Source: Mariprofundaceae bacterium
GTDB lineage: Bacteria; Pseudomonadota; Zetaproteobacteria; Mariprofundales; Mariprofundaceae
Length of the DNA stretch: 9,457 bases
Assembly (NCBI GenBank): GCA_030950865.1
Contig: JAUZQR010000131.1
Location: 1 to 9,457 of the forward strand
Reading direction: 5' to 3'
Shown here: piece by piece, positions 1 through 8,365 of the stretch
How the letters are laid out: every line of letters starts with the position of its first letter
Position numbering within the stretch: position 1 is the stretch's first letter
Notes under the pieces: model-generated
Told to the model about the DNA's origin: nothing
Database searches by the model: none
Seen by the model: only the letters and a program-made list of their open reading frames with translations
Program-made: the position numbers and the translations under genes

Positions 1-655
1 GGATTTTGCCATCTTGAAAAAGGTTTACCAAACAAACATCTTGTTGGGGCTCAATAGAGAAGCTATTTACTTTGTACATTAAAGCTCTAGTGATGATGGT
101 AGCGGCAAATTTTTTAGCAGCCATATCTTTCGAATCAGTGGACGATTGCCTTTGCTCAGTGCTGAGAAAAGCCTTTGTTAGCGCTTTTGTATTCATTAAT
201 TTTGGATTTTCAACGGGTGGCGATATGCCTTTTCTGAAAAAACGATGATAGTTGCGCTCAAAATTATTTAAGCTGATAAATACAGGTTTGATAGGCTTTT
301 GAAAAAGAGCTCGAATTTCATCATCATGATGTAGGTCAAGTGGATCAACCATACCTATAATGACTTGATTTCCATGCTCTGCACTGGGTAAAAAATGTAG
401 CTTCCTAGCCCGCTTGGCACTGCATAATTTCATGAGTCGGTGGGGAGGCGTAGTTTTATCCATTGAAAGAAGCGGTATTTTATTGTGCCGCGCCAGAGCT
501 ATTGTAAGTGATTCACTGTTTTCTGCTGGTTGCCCTTCCAGTAAATTTAACAGTATAGATGCACGGTTGCGACGACTCTTTTCTTTGGCCGTATGCAAAT
601 CATAGGCAGTAATATTGCCAGATTGGATGAGTTCTAATTCTGCTTCTTGACGCAT
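1..655 (-). CDS. GspE/PilB-family secretion or pilus ATPase, divergent, partial (N-terminal part only)
   Basis: This open frame runs off the left edge, so only the first 218 residues are visible. Residues 1-140 resemble the MshEN/T2SSE N-terminal domain: two helical repeats (about 5-27 and 29-56), then 'NKIPLLSMD', a basic segment with 'HFLP' (87-90), 'MVDPLDL' (102-108), and a tail ending 'NYHRFF'. A linker of about 40 residues leads to the start of the ATPase domain (about 178-218), where 'SIEP' (200-203) and 'DG' (215-216) align with the family's ASDIHIEP and RxRxDG. Such proteins are cytoplasmic hexameric motors for type II secretion or type IV pili. Walker boxes would lie beyond the edge. 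The ATG at 653-655 is chosen because the codon just upstream is a stop; AGGAGG at 675-670 lies 14 bases away, a long spacing. The conserved SDIH and arginines are replaced, so this may be a specialised or degenerate paralogue. Family assignment is by eye. Confidence 0.68.
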   Translation of the reverse strand, partial: MRQEAELELIQSGNITAYDLHTAKEKSRRNRASILLNLLEGQPAENSESLTIALARHNKIPLLSMDKTTPPHRLMKLCSAKRARKLHFLPSAEHGNQVIIGMVDPLDLHHDDEIRALFQKPIKPVFISLNNFERNYHRFFRKGISPPVENPKLMNTKALTKAFLSTEQRQSSTDSKDMAAKKFAATIITRALMYKVNSFSIEPQQDVCLVNLFQDGKI

Positions 656-736
656 CTAACTCGGAGCCCCCTCCTGTAGTAAGATGGCCACACTGCATGA
701 GGCATGTAATATCTTCAATTACTTTCATATCTTCGG

Positions 737-765
737 TTGTAGCTACCATGCATGGCGCGTATATT
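737..765 (+). promoter_or_regulatory. putative sigma-70 promoter of purH
   Basis: TTGTAG (737-742) and TATATT (760-765) are separated by 17 bases, which fits a sigma-70 promoter about 35 bases before the purH start. The spacer contains the perfect 10-bp palindrome CCATGCATGG (746-755). No match to the E. coli PurR box is seen. This is a motif reading only. Confidence 0.4.
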
Positions 766-800
766 GCGCGACCTTTTCATTTTCAGTTTATGGAGTTTGC

Positions 801-2366
801 ATGTCAGTCAATCATTCGAGTATTAAACGCGCTTTAATTAGTGTATCAAACAAAAAAGGCATTGAAGCTTTTGCGCGTGCTTTAAGTGAGCGTGGTGTAG
901 ATATTCTTTCCACAGGCGGCACTGCCAGATTATTGCGTGAAGCAAATATCCCTGTGCGTGATGTGTCTGATTATACTGGCTTTCCTGAAATGATGGATGG
1001 GCGTGTGAAAACACTGAATCCTAAAGTTCATGGCGGCATTCTGGCTCGCCGTGATAATGATGGTGATATTGCTTCAATGAAAGAGCATGGCATTGAACAA
1101 ATTGATTTGGTTTGTGTGAATCTTTACCCATTTCGCGAAGCAGTGGCAAAAGAAGGCTGTAGTATTGAAGATGCCATTGAAAATATTGATATTGGTGGAC
1201 CTTGTATGGTTCGTGCATCGGCTAAAAACCATAAGTTTGTCACCATTGTTGTTGACCCTACTGATTATGGAATGGTGTTGGATAGCATGGATACGAATAG
1301 TTTGGATGAAGACAAACGTCGTGCTTTAGCGGTAAAAGCCTTTGCGCATACAGCAGCGTATGATGGTGCAATTGCCAATCATTTTTCAGCTCTAAATGCG
1401 GATGGCAGTAAGCGTGCATTTCCTGATGTCTTTACCCGCCAATTTATCAAAACAACTGATGTTTTGCGTTATGGTGAAAACCCACATCAAGCGGGTGCAT
1501 TTTATGCAGATATAGAAGACCCTGTAACATCGCTAGCAGATTGTGAGGTATTGCAAGGTAAAGCATTGTCTTACAATAATATTGCTGATGCCGATGCAGC
1601 ATTTGGTTGTGTGCGTGATTTTTCTGACAATGCCGCCGTTATTGTGAAACATGCCAACCCTTGCGGTGTGGCAGTAAGTGGTATGCAAGCGGAAGTTTAT
1701 GAGCGCGCGCGTGCTGCTGATAGCACATCTGCATTTGGCGGTATTGCGGCATTTAATCAACCATTGGAATCGGAAACAGCGGCACTGATTGCGCAAACAT
1801 TTATGGAAGTCGTGATTGCGCCAGGGTTTAGTGATGGCGCGCGTACAATTTTAGCGGAAAAGAAAAATCTGCGTTTATTGCTTGCTCCATCGATTGCCCC
1901 TGTGCAAGGAGGATTGGAATTTAAACGTGTGAGTGGTGGTTTGTTGGTGCAAGAGCGTGATGACCATATTCTTACCCGTGATATGTGTAAGGTAGTGACT
2001 AAGCGTCAACCAAGCGATGAAGAGTGGGATGATATGATGTTTGCTTGGACAGTTGCCAAGCACGTTAAATCCAATGCTATTGTGTTTGCCAAAGGCGGTG
2101 TGACATTGGGTGTGGGTGCTGGTCAAATGAACCGTGTCAATTCCACCCGTATTGCGGTACAGCATGGGGGCGAGTCCATTAAAGGCTCTGCTGTAGCATC
2201 CGATGCATTCTTTCCTTTCCGTGATGGTGTCGATGCTTTGGCAGAAGCAGGTGCCACGGCTGTGATTCAACCAGGCGGCTCGATTCGTGATGAAGAGGTG
2301 GTTAAAGCTGCCGATGAACATGGTTTGACCATGATTTACACAGGCATTCGTCACTTTAGACATTAA
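801..2366 (+). CDS. purH: bifunctional AICAR transformylase / IMP cyclohydrolase PurH
   Basis: PurH carries out the last two steps of de novo purine synthesis in the cytoplasm. The C-terminal domain formylates AICAR using 10-formyl-THF, and the N-terminal domain closes FAICAR to IMP. The protein is 521 residues, close to the roughly 529 of E. coli. The MGS-like cyclohydrolase domain covers about residues 1-195, with STGGTA (37-42) and [15 protein letters not shown] (65-79). The transformylase domain begins near LRYGENPHQ (222-230) and contains KHANPCG (283-289), which carries the catalytic Lys283-His284 pair. It ends in the typical GIRHFRH. The frame is open back to an ATG at 684, but those 39 extra residues do not resemble PurH. 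The start at 801 has GGAG at 792-795, five bases away, and begins '[16 protein letters not shown]' as in the family. The gene has its own promoter and no obvious strong terminator before groES. Confidence 0.97.
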   Translation: MSVNHSSIKRALISVSNKKGIEAFARALSERGVDILSTGGTARLLREANIPVRDVSDYTGFPEMMDGRVKTLNPKVHGGILARRDNDGDIASMKEHGIEQIDLVCVNLYPFREAVAKEGCSIEDAIENIDIGGPCMVRASAKNHKFVTIVVDPTDYGMVLDSMDTNSLDEDKRRALAVKAFAHTAAYDGAIANHFSALNADGSKRAFPDVFTRQFIKTTDVLRYGENPHQAGAFYADIEDPVTSLADCEVLQGKALSYNNIADADAAFGCVRDFSDNAAVIVKHANPCGVAVSGMQAEVYERARAADSTSAFGGIAAFNQPLESETAALIAQTFMEVVIAPGFSDGARTILAEKKNLRLLLAPSIAPVQGGLEFKRVSGGLLVQERDDHILTRDMCKVVTKRQPSDEEWDDMMFAWTVAKHVKSNAIVFAKGGVTLGVGAGQMNRVNSTRIAVQHGGESIKGSAVASDAFFPFRDGVDALAEAGATAVIQPGGSIRDEEVVKAADEHGLTMIYTGIRHFRH

Positions 2367-2386
2367 GATATATTTTTAGTTAGGGG

Positions 2387-2413
2387 GTTGAATCTTAATA
2401 TTTAGCCCCTATA
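2387..2413 (+). promoter_or_regulatory. sigma-32 (RpoH) heat-shock promoter of groESL
   Basis: GTTGAA (2387-2392), 13 bases, then CCCCTATA (2406-2413) fits the RpoH consensus CTTGAA-N13-15-CCCCATNT. The 13-base spacing is the same as I recall for the E. coli groE promoter. The site ends 39 bases before groES. No CIRCE inverted repeat (TTAGCACTC-N9-GAGTGCTAA) is present, which supports control by RpoH rather than HrcA. TAGGGG (2381-2386) and CCCCTA (2406-2411) form a weak inverted repeat across the promoter. Confidence 0.75.
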
Positions 2414-2452
2414 CAAGTAGTTCAATAACAAAACATCGAAGGAGAGTTAACG

Positions 2453-2749
2453 ATGGCAACTAAGGTTCGTCCTTTACATGATCGCGTGATCGTTCGTCGC
2501 TTAGACGAAGAAGAAAAATCTTCAGGCGGAATCATTATTCCTGATTCTGCAAAAGAAAAACCTGTGCAAGGTGAAATTGTCTCTGCTGGTAAGGGCAAGA
2601 TTTTGGAAAATGGCGATGTTCGTCCTTTGGATGTGCAAGAAGGTGATGTTGTTATCTTTTCAACCTATGCAGGCACAGAAATCAAATTAGACGGTGAAAC
2701 ATTCTTGATGATGCGTGAAGACGACATCCTCGGCGTAATCACTAAATAA
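2453..2749 (+). CDS. groES: co-chaperonin GroES (Hsp10)
   Basis: GroES forms the seven-subunit lid that closes the GroEL folding chamber in an ATP-dependent way in the cytoplasm. The 98-residue length is normal for the family. It opens '[16 protein letters not shown]', the typical beta-barrel start. The mobile loop lies at about 17-33, with the GroEL-binding hydrophobic stretch GGIIIP (25-30). The protein ends '[13 protein letters not shown]', as expected. AAGGAG at 2439-2444 lies eight bases before the ATG. The gene sits behind a sigma-32-like promoter and 28 bases ahead of groEL, so the two are co-transcribed and probably heat-inducible. Confidence 0.98.
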   Translation: MATKVRPLHDRVIVRRLDEEEKSSGGIIIPDSAKEKPVQGEIVSAGKGKILENGDVRPLDVQEGDVVIFSTYAGTEIKLDGETFLMMREDDILGVITK

Positions 2750-2774
2750 ATTCAGATAATAATCAGGAGATTGA

Positions 2775-4421
<1,647 letters not shown>

Positions 4422-4458
4422 GCTGGCATCAGCCACTTAGCTCCAAGCTTGAAAAAAT

Positions 4459-4488
4459 AAAAGGCGACCTTTTCGGAGGTCGCCTTTT
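4459..4488. terminator. bidirectional rho-independent terminator between groEL and ribF
   Basis: AAAAGGCGACCT (4459-4470) and AGGTCGCCTTTT (4477-4488) form a perfect 12-bp stem around a six-base loop (TTTCGG). Plus-strand transcripts meet a T run (4485-4490 and beyond). Minus-strand transcripts read TTTTATTTTTTC after the stem. The ribF stop codon (4491-4489) sits directly at the stem edge. One hairpin therefore serves both converging operons. Confidence 0.93.
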
Positions 4489-5421
4489 TTATTTTATACT
4501 CGAGGTTAAAATTTCACGGGCTTGCGCACAGTCCTTGGCAATTTGTTGAGCCAAATCATCAGCACCAGTAAAAGCTCGATCTTCGCGAATGCGTTGGACA
4601 AACTCCACGCGTAAGTGTTGACCGTATATATCTACTTGGGCATCTAACAAGTGTGTTTCCAGTAGCAAAGTTCGCCCTTGAAATGTTGGGCGATAGCCTA
4701 AGTAGGCAGCGCCATTCCATTTCTGGGAACTGCTACAAGCGCGAACTGCATAAATGCCAACAGGCGGGTGCGCTAAATCAGCGACATCAATATTGGCAGT
4801 TGGAAAATTCATTTTTCGCCCTCGTTTTTCGCCGTGCAAGACTTCCCCAGTAATACTGTAAGGGCGGCCTAAAAGTTGGCGAGCCAACGTAAGTTCAGCC
4901 GCTTCAATATTGGAGCGAATACGGCTGGATGATACAACAGCTCCCTGCATTTCAAATGCAGCAGCTTCAGAAACGGTAAAACCAACAGCATCGCCCAATG
5001 TGCGCAAATCGGTGACATGACCTTGCCTATCATGACCAAATGCAAAATCATAACCGACATGAATATGCTTGAATGAAAATGCATCATATAACGTGCGAGA
5101 AAACTTTTCAGCTGACCATGAGGCAAGCTCTTTGGTGAATTCAAGAAGCAATACAGCCTCTACGTCAGCCTCCTCAAGGTATTGCAGGCGTTCATGAACA
5201 TGACATAAACGGCGTGGCGCTTCCACAGGAAACAACACTGCGCGCGGATGTGGCTCAAAAGTCACGGCAAGTGCTGGACCATCCACAGCTTGAGCATGCC
5301 CTTTAAGTTCTGCTAAAACTTGCTGGTGTCCCATATGCACACCATCAAAATTACCAACAGTGATAGCGCCACCAGATATGCCGCCATCGGCAGCCTCTTG
5401 CCATGTATGAAACACCTTCAT
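4489..5421 (-). CDS. ribF: bifunctional riboflavin kinase / FAD synthetase RibF
   Basis: RibF phosphorylates riboflavin to FMN and adenylylates FMN to FAD in the cytoplasm. The 310-residue length is typical. The N-terminal nucleotidyltransferase domain (about 1-170) shows GNFDGVHMGH (23-32) with the HxGH catalytic motif, FEPHPR (55-60), YDFAFGHDRQG (124-134) and SSSRIR (164-169). The C-terminal flavokinase domain (about 183-306) shows GRPYSITGEVLHG (185-197), NFPTAN (205-210) with the PTAN Mg/ATP motif, the variant segment YLGYRPTF (usually NIGxRPTF), and LLLETHLLD (252-260) with the expected catalytic Glu255. AAGGAG at 5432-5427 is five bases from the ATG. The start overlaps the nudF stop as ATGA, so the pair is probably translationally coupled. 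The gene ends at the shared terminator. Confidence 0.97.
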   Translation of the reverse strand: MKVFHTWQEAADGGISGGAITVGNFDGVHMGHQQVLAELKGHAQAVDGPALAVTFEPHPRAVLFPVEAPRRLCHVHERLQYLEEADVEAVLLLEFTKELASWSAEKFSRTLYDAFSFKHIHVGYDFAFGHDRQGHVTDLRTLGDAVGFTVSEAAAFEMQGAVVSSSRIRSNIEAAELTLARQLLGRPYSITGEVLHGEKRGRKMNFPTANIDVADLAHPPVGIYAVRACSSSQKWNGAAYLGYRPTFQGRTLLLETHLLDAQVDIYGQHLRVEFVQRIREDRAFTGADDLAQQIAKDCAQAREILTSSIK

Positions 5422-6005
5422 GTAAGCTCCTTGACCATGCCTCTGCTTCCGAATGCCAATAGTAATGACAACATCGGAGCACCTGAATTTATTTTTCCGC
5501 TAGACACCCATTGCATTGCTTCTGCACGGCTTAACCAAAAGCGGCGAATATCTTCATGTTCGCTGGCAATACCACCGCCCTTACCCACAGGCTTCTGCTT
5601 ATCAATTAAACCCAAATATAAGGTGATATGCTCTGATGAGCCGCCTGGCGTGGAATAGTACTTGCCTAAATAAGTCATCGTATTCGGGGCATAACCAGCC
5701 TCTTCAACTGCCTCGCGCCGTGCCGCAGTTTCAGCATCTTCGCCTTCGTCAATCATGCCAGCAACCACTTCAATTAACCAAGCATTATCCTTGCGAACAG
5801 CCGCGCCAATACGAAATTGTTCAATCAGTAACACTTCATCACATGCTGGGTCGAATAATAAAACTGCGACAGCGTTACCGCGCTCTAAATGTTCGCGCTC
5901 GATGTGTAATGTTCCACCATCAAAACGCTCATGCTCAACACTATAACTATCCAGCTCGAAAAAACCACGGTGTAGGGGGTGCTTTGATTTGAGTGTATAA
6001 TCCAT
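5418..6005 (-). CDS. nudF: NudF-type ADP-ribose pyrophosphatase (Nudix hydrolase)
   Basis: This Nudix enzyme probably cleaves ADP-ribose to AMP and ribose-5-phosphate with Mg ions, clearing a product of NAD breakdown. Numbering from the TTG at 6014, the Nudix box runs from Gly86 to Tyr108 (G-x5-E-x7-REAVEEAGY) and fits GX5EX7REUXEEXGU exactly. The NudF subgroup is supported by RGFFELD (16-22), ERGNAVAVLLFDP, LLIEQFR, the preceding 'WLIEVVAG', 'STPGGSSEH' (121-129), 'SEHEDI' and the C-terminal 'WVSSGKI'. I chose the ATG at 6005 (195 residues) because the only upstream option is a TTG at 6014 giving three more residues; neither has a clear Shine-Dalgarno sequence. It is the first gene of a two-gene operon and overlaps ribF by four bases. 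Substrate specificity is inferred from family resemblance. Confidence 0.9.
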   Translation of the reverse strand: MDYTLKSKHPLHRGFFELDSYSVEHERFDGGTLHIEREHLERGNAVAVLLFDPACDEVLLIEQFRIGAAVRKDNAWLIEVVAGMIDEGEDAETAARREAVEEAGYAPNTMTYLGKYYSTPGGSSEHITLYLGLIDKQKPVGKGGGIASEHEDIRRFWLSRAEAMQWVSSGKINSGAPMLSLLLAFGSRGMVKELT

Positions 6006-6061
6006 AGAAGCCAATCTAGAATGATGCGTAGCTTAGGCAAGTATGGGTTTGAAATGCGTTT

Positions 6062-6090
6062 ATTATATTGAATATTTGAACATCTGACAG
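6062..6090 (-). promoter_or_regulatory. putative sigma-70 promoter of nudF-ribF
   Basis: Reading the minus strand, CTGTCA (6090-6085) and a perfect TATAAT (6067-6062) are 17 bases apart. Transcription would start near 6055, leaving a leader of roughly 50 bases before the nudF ATG. This is a motif reading without experimental support. Confidence 0.5.
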
Positions 6091-6104
6091 GCTGCAGGTA
6101 AAAA
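6076..6104 (+). promoter_or_regulatory. putative promoter of the two-component operon
   Basis: TTGAAC (6076-6081) and TAAAAA (6099-6104) are 17 bases apart on the plus strand, about 40 bases before the response regulator start. The site overlaps the oppositely directed nudF promoter, so the two may compete. The -10 element is weak. TTTCA occurs at 6107-6111 and 6124-6128, but the offset of 17 bases is not a normal helical repeat for an OmpR-type operator. Confidence 0.35.
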
Positions 6105-6143
6105 AGTTTCACCTAGTGATTTATTTCATGCTACAGTAAGCCC

Positions 6144-6827
6144 ATGAAGATTTTGGTTGTTGAAGATGAAGAGCGGGTTGCGCAATTTATTCAGAAAGGT
6201 CTGAAAGAAGAGGGTCATGCTGTTGATGTTTCGTACGATGGCGAAGATGGCGGATTTTTGGCCGAAGTGAATGATTATGATTTAATTTTGCTTGATGTGA
6301 TGTTGCCGAAGAAAAATGGTATCAGTGTATGCCGTGAAATTCGTGCGCGGGGTGTTGTAACGCCTGTGTTAATGCTAACTGCGCGTGACAGTGTTGAAGA
6401 CCGCGTGCGTGGGCTCGATGCTGGCGCGGATGATTATTTGGTAAAGCCTTTCGCCTTTGAAGAGCTTTTGGCACGGGTGCGTGCATTGTTGCGCCGCCGC
6501 TCTGATAGCAAAACGCCAACATTGCAATTGGCAGACTTGGAACTGGATCCGATTACTCGCCTTGTGACACGTGCTGGCAAGCCGATTCGATTGACCACCA
6601 AAGAATACTCTCTTTTGGAATACTTGTTGCGTAATGCCGATAAAGTATTGTCACGGACGTTGATTGGTGAGCATGTATGGGACATGAATTTTGACCCAGA
6701 AAGCAATGTGATTGACGTATATATAAGTCATTTGCGAAATAAAATTGATAAAGGTTATGATGTGGCTTTGTTGCATACCATGCGTGGTCAAGGTTATTTA
6801 CTTAGTGCTGATAGCCCGCTTATTTAG
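6144..6827 (+). CDS. OmpR/PhoB-family response regulator
   Basis: This is a cytoplasmic DNA-binding response regulator of 227 residues, the usual family size. The receiver domain (1-115) has the acidic pocket at Glu7-Asp8-Glu9, the phospho-acceptor Asp51 in LLDVMLP, Thr79 in LMLTARD and Lys101 in VKPFAFEELLARVRALLRR. The winged-helix effector domain (about 125-222) has LTTKEYSLLEYLLRN, the recognition-helix region VIDVYISHLRNKID, and the closing RGQGYLL wing. Overall it resembles the CusR/QseB/PmrA group, but the stimulus cannot be read from sequence. The kinase gene begins 25 bases downstream, so the two form an operon and a cognate pair. The start at 6144 opens with the typical 'MKILVVEDE', although the ribosome binding site (AGTAAG at 6135-6140) is poor. 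It may regulate its own operon, as is common in the family. Confidence 0.96.
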   Translation: MKILVVEDEERVAQFIQKGLKEEGHAVDVSYDGEDGGFLAEVNDYDLILLDVMLPKKNGISVCREIRARGVVTPVLMLTARDSVEDRVRGLDAGADDYLVKPFAFEELLARVRALLRRRSDSKTPTLQLADLELDPITRLVTRAGKPIRLTTKEYSLLEYLLRNADKVLSRTLIGEHVWDMNFDPESNVIDVYISHLRNKIDKGYDVALLHTMRGQGYLLSADSPLI

Positions 6828-6852
6828 CAGAATTTAGGGGCATTCGAATCTT

Positions 6853-8325
6853 ATGATACAGAAAATTCGCATGCATATGTTGGGAACATTCCGTGGTCGT
6901 TTGGCATTACTCTATGTTGCCGTTGAATTGTCGATTCTTATTTTTGCGGCACTGGTTATTTACTTCTTTTTGGCACGACAAGTTTATCAAAACCTTGATG
7001 ATGCTTTGCTATCGCAATCGCACACCTTGGAATTAGAATTAGAACAGTCGCATAGTTATTATTGGCTGACTGTACTGGATAATTATGCCCGTGATACACG
7101 GGATTCCGTTGAGCTTATTACTGCCAACGGCATTATTCAATATACATCGGATAAGAGTTTGGTTGGTACGGGTGGTAACCAAGTGAGCTTTGCTTTGGGT
7201 CAAGCGATGTCTGGAAAAGAAGTTGTATTTGTGTCCACCGATTCATTGCTACGAAAAAGCAATATGCGGGTTTTAGCGCTACCGATTCATAAATCGAAAC
7301 GTGTCGTTGCGGTGATACTGATTGGACATAATACCAGTGAGATACAAAGCTTTTTTAAATTATTATATACGATTGGTGGGTTTCTTGGCTTGATTTCAAT
7401 TGTTTTAAGTGCGTGGGCTGGGTATATGATGTCAAAACGCGCACTTCGCCCTATTGAAGCAATCAAGAAAACAGCCAAGGCGGTTGCACGCGGTGATTTG
7501 TCTCAGCGTTTATCAAGTCATGCCAGAGAGCGTGAAATTGAGGAGCTTGAAAACAATCTTAATCATATGTTTGAGGCATTAGAGGCGAGCTTTAAATCAC
7601 AGAAACGTTTTACTGCGGATGCCTCGCATGAATTGCGTATGCCATTGACTATTTTGAAGGGCGAAATTGAGGTAGCACTTCGCCAATCTCGTAGCATTGA
7701 AGAGCATGAAAATTTATTAAAGCAACATTTGGATATTGTGGCGCGTATGCAGCGCATTGTTGATGATTTGTTAACCCTAGCGCGTGCTGATGCAGGCATG
7801 CTTGAGCTACAACAGAATACTTTGGATTTGTCACTTTTGTTGCAGGAGGTTGGGCAACAGCATTTGATTTTGTATGAGCAAGGGCAACTGCATTTGGAAA
7901 TGGATATTCAAGATGATTTGGAAGTGATGGGTGATGCAAGCCAGCTTGAGCGTGTTATTTTTAATTTACTTAGCAATGCTTATAAATATGCACCGCAAAA
8001 CTCCACGGTTTGGCTAACGGCTTATGCAAAACAAGAGCATGCATACATTACAGTTTGTGATGAGGGCATAGGCATTTCAGAGGAGCATCAGAATCGGTTA
8101 TTTCATCGCTTTTATAGGGTCGATGATGCGCGTGCCCGCAAGCAAGGTAGTGCAGGTTTAGGCTTAGCTATTTGCAAACATATTGTTGAGGCTCATCATG
8201 GTGAAATATGGGTGGAGAGTAAGGAAGGTGAAGGTGCATCATTTATGGTACGACTGCCATTAAGCAGCTTGAATCCAGAACACCACCAACGCCTTCAGAG
8301 CATGATGAATAGGAAGGCACCCTGA
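6853..8325 (+). CDS. membrane sensor histidine kinase (HAMP-HisKA-HATPase)
   Basis: This 490-residue inner-membrane kinase is the likely partner of the response regulator just upstream. Residues 17-40 form the first membrane helix, 42-166 a periplasmic sensor region of about 125 residues, and 169-193 the second helix. HAMP covers about 194-246 (starts 'SKRALRPIEAI'). The HisKA H-box is FTADASHELRMPLT with phospho-acceptor His259. The ATPase domain has the N-box (Asn371, Asn375 in NLLSNAYKYAP), the G1 box DEGIGI (403-408), the F-box LFHRFYRVD (416-424) and the G2 box GSAGLGLAI (432-440). Position 263, four residues after His259, is Met where Thr or Asn is usual; that residue supports phosphatase activity in related kinases such as EnvZ. 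AGGGG at 6836-6840 is 12 bases before the ATG, slightly long. The sensed signal is unknown. Confidence 0.95.
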   Translation: MIQKIRMHMLGTFRGRLALLYVAVELSILIFAALVIYFFLARQVYQNLDDALLSQSHTLELELEQSHSYYWLTVLDNYARDTRDSVELITANGIIQYTSDKSLVGTGGNQVSFALGQAMSGKEVVFVSTDSLLRKSNMRVLALPIHKSKRVVAVILIGHNTSEIQSFFKLLYTIGGFLGLISIVLSAWAGYMMSKRALRPIEAIKKTAKAVARGDLSQRLSSHAREREIEELENNLNHMFEALEASFKSQKRFTADASHELRMPLTILKGEIEVALRQSRSIEEHENLLKQHLDIVARMQRIVDDLLTLARADAGMLELQQNTLDLSLLLQEVGQQHLILYEQGQLHLEMDIQDDLEVMGDASQLERVIFNLLSNAYKYAPQNSTVWLTAYAKQEHAYITVCDEGIGISEEHQNRLFHRFYRVDDARARKQGSAGLGLAICKHIVEAHHGEIWVESKEGEGASFMVRLPLSSLNPEHHQRLQSMMNRKAP

Positions 8326-8360
8326 GGTTTTATGCGCTTAGGGTGTCAGTTTGCTTTTTT
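8316..8360 (+). terminator. probable rho-independent terminator of the two-component operon
   Basis: GGCACCCTGAG (8316-8326) pairs with CTTAGGGTGTC (8337-8347) over 11 positions with two G-U pairs, around a ten-base loop. It is followed by TTT (8350-8352) and TTTTTT (8355-8360). The stem overlaps the kinase stop codon (8323-8325). The T run is interrupted by GC, so efficiency is uncertain. Confidence 0.6.
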
Positions 8361-8365
8361 CTCTG

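Noticed and set aside
414..605. Plus-strand 63-codon reading frame
   Set aside because: It is antisense to the GspE-like coding region and has no recognisable domain.
600..728. 42-codon minus-strand reading frame overlapping the start of the GspE-like gene ([14 protein letters not shown]...)
   Set aside because: It has no clear ribosome binding site or recognisable family, and the overlapping frame is the one with MshEN-like similarity. Probably chance.
684..800. 39-residue N-terminal extension of PurH from the ATG at 684
   Set aside because: The extra residues do not resemble PurH, contain the likely promoter, and the ATG at 801 has a well-placed GGAG and the family's normal N-terminus.
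1875..2363. Long minus-strand reading frame (162 codons) inside purH
   Set aside because: Its composition is that of an antisense shadow of purH; there is no start signal or family match. The same holds for the minus frames inside groEL.
2381..2411. TAGGGG...CCCCTA inverted repeat as a purH terminator
   Set aside because: The six-bp stem has a 19-base loop and no T run. It is better explained as part of the sigma-32 promoter.
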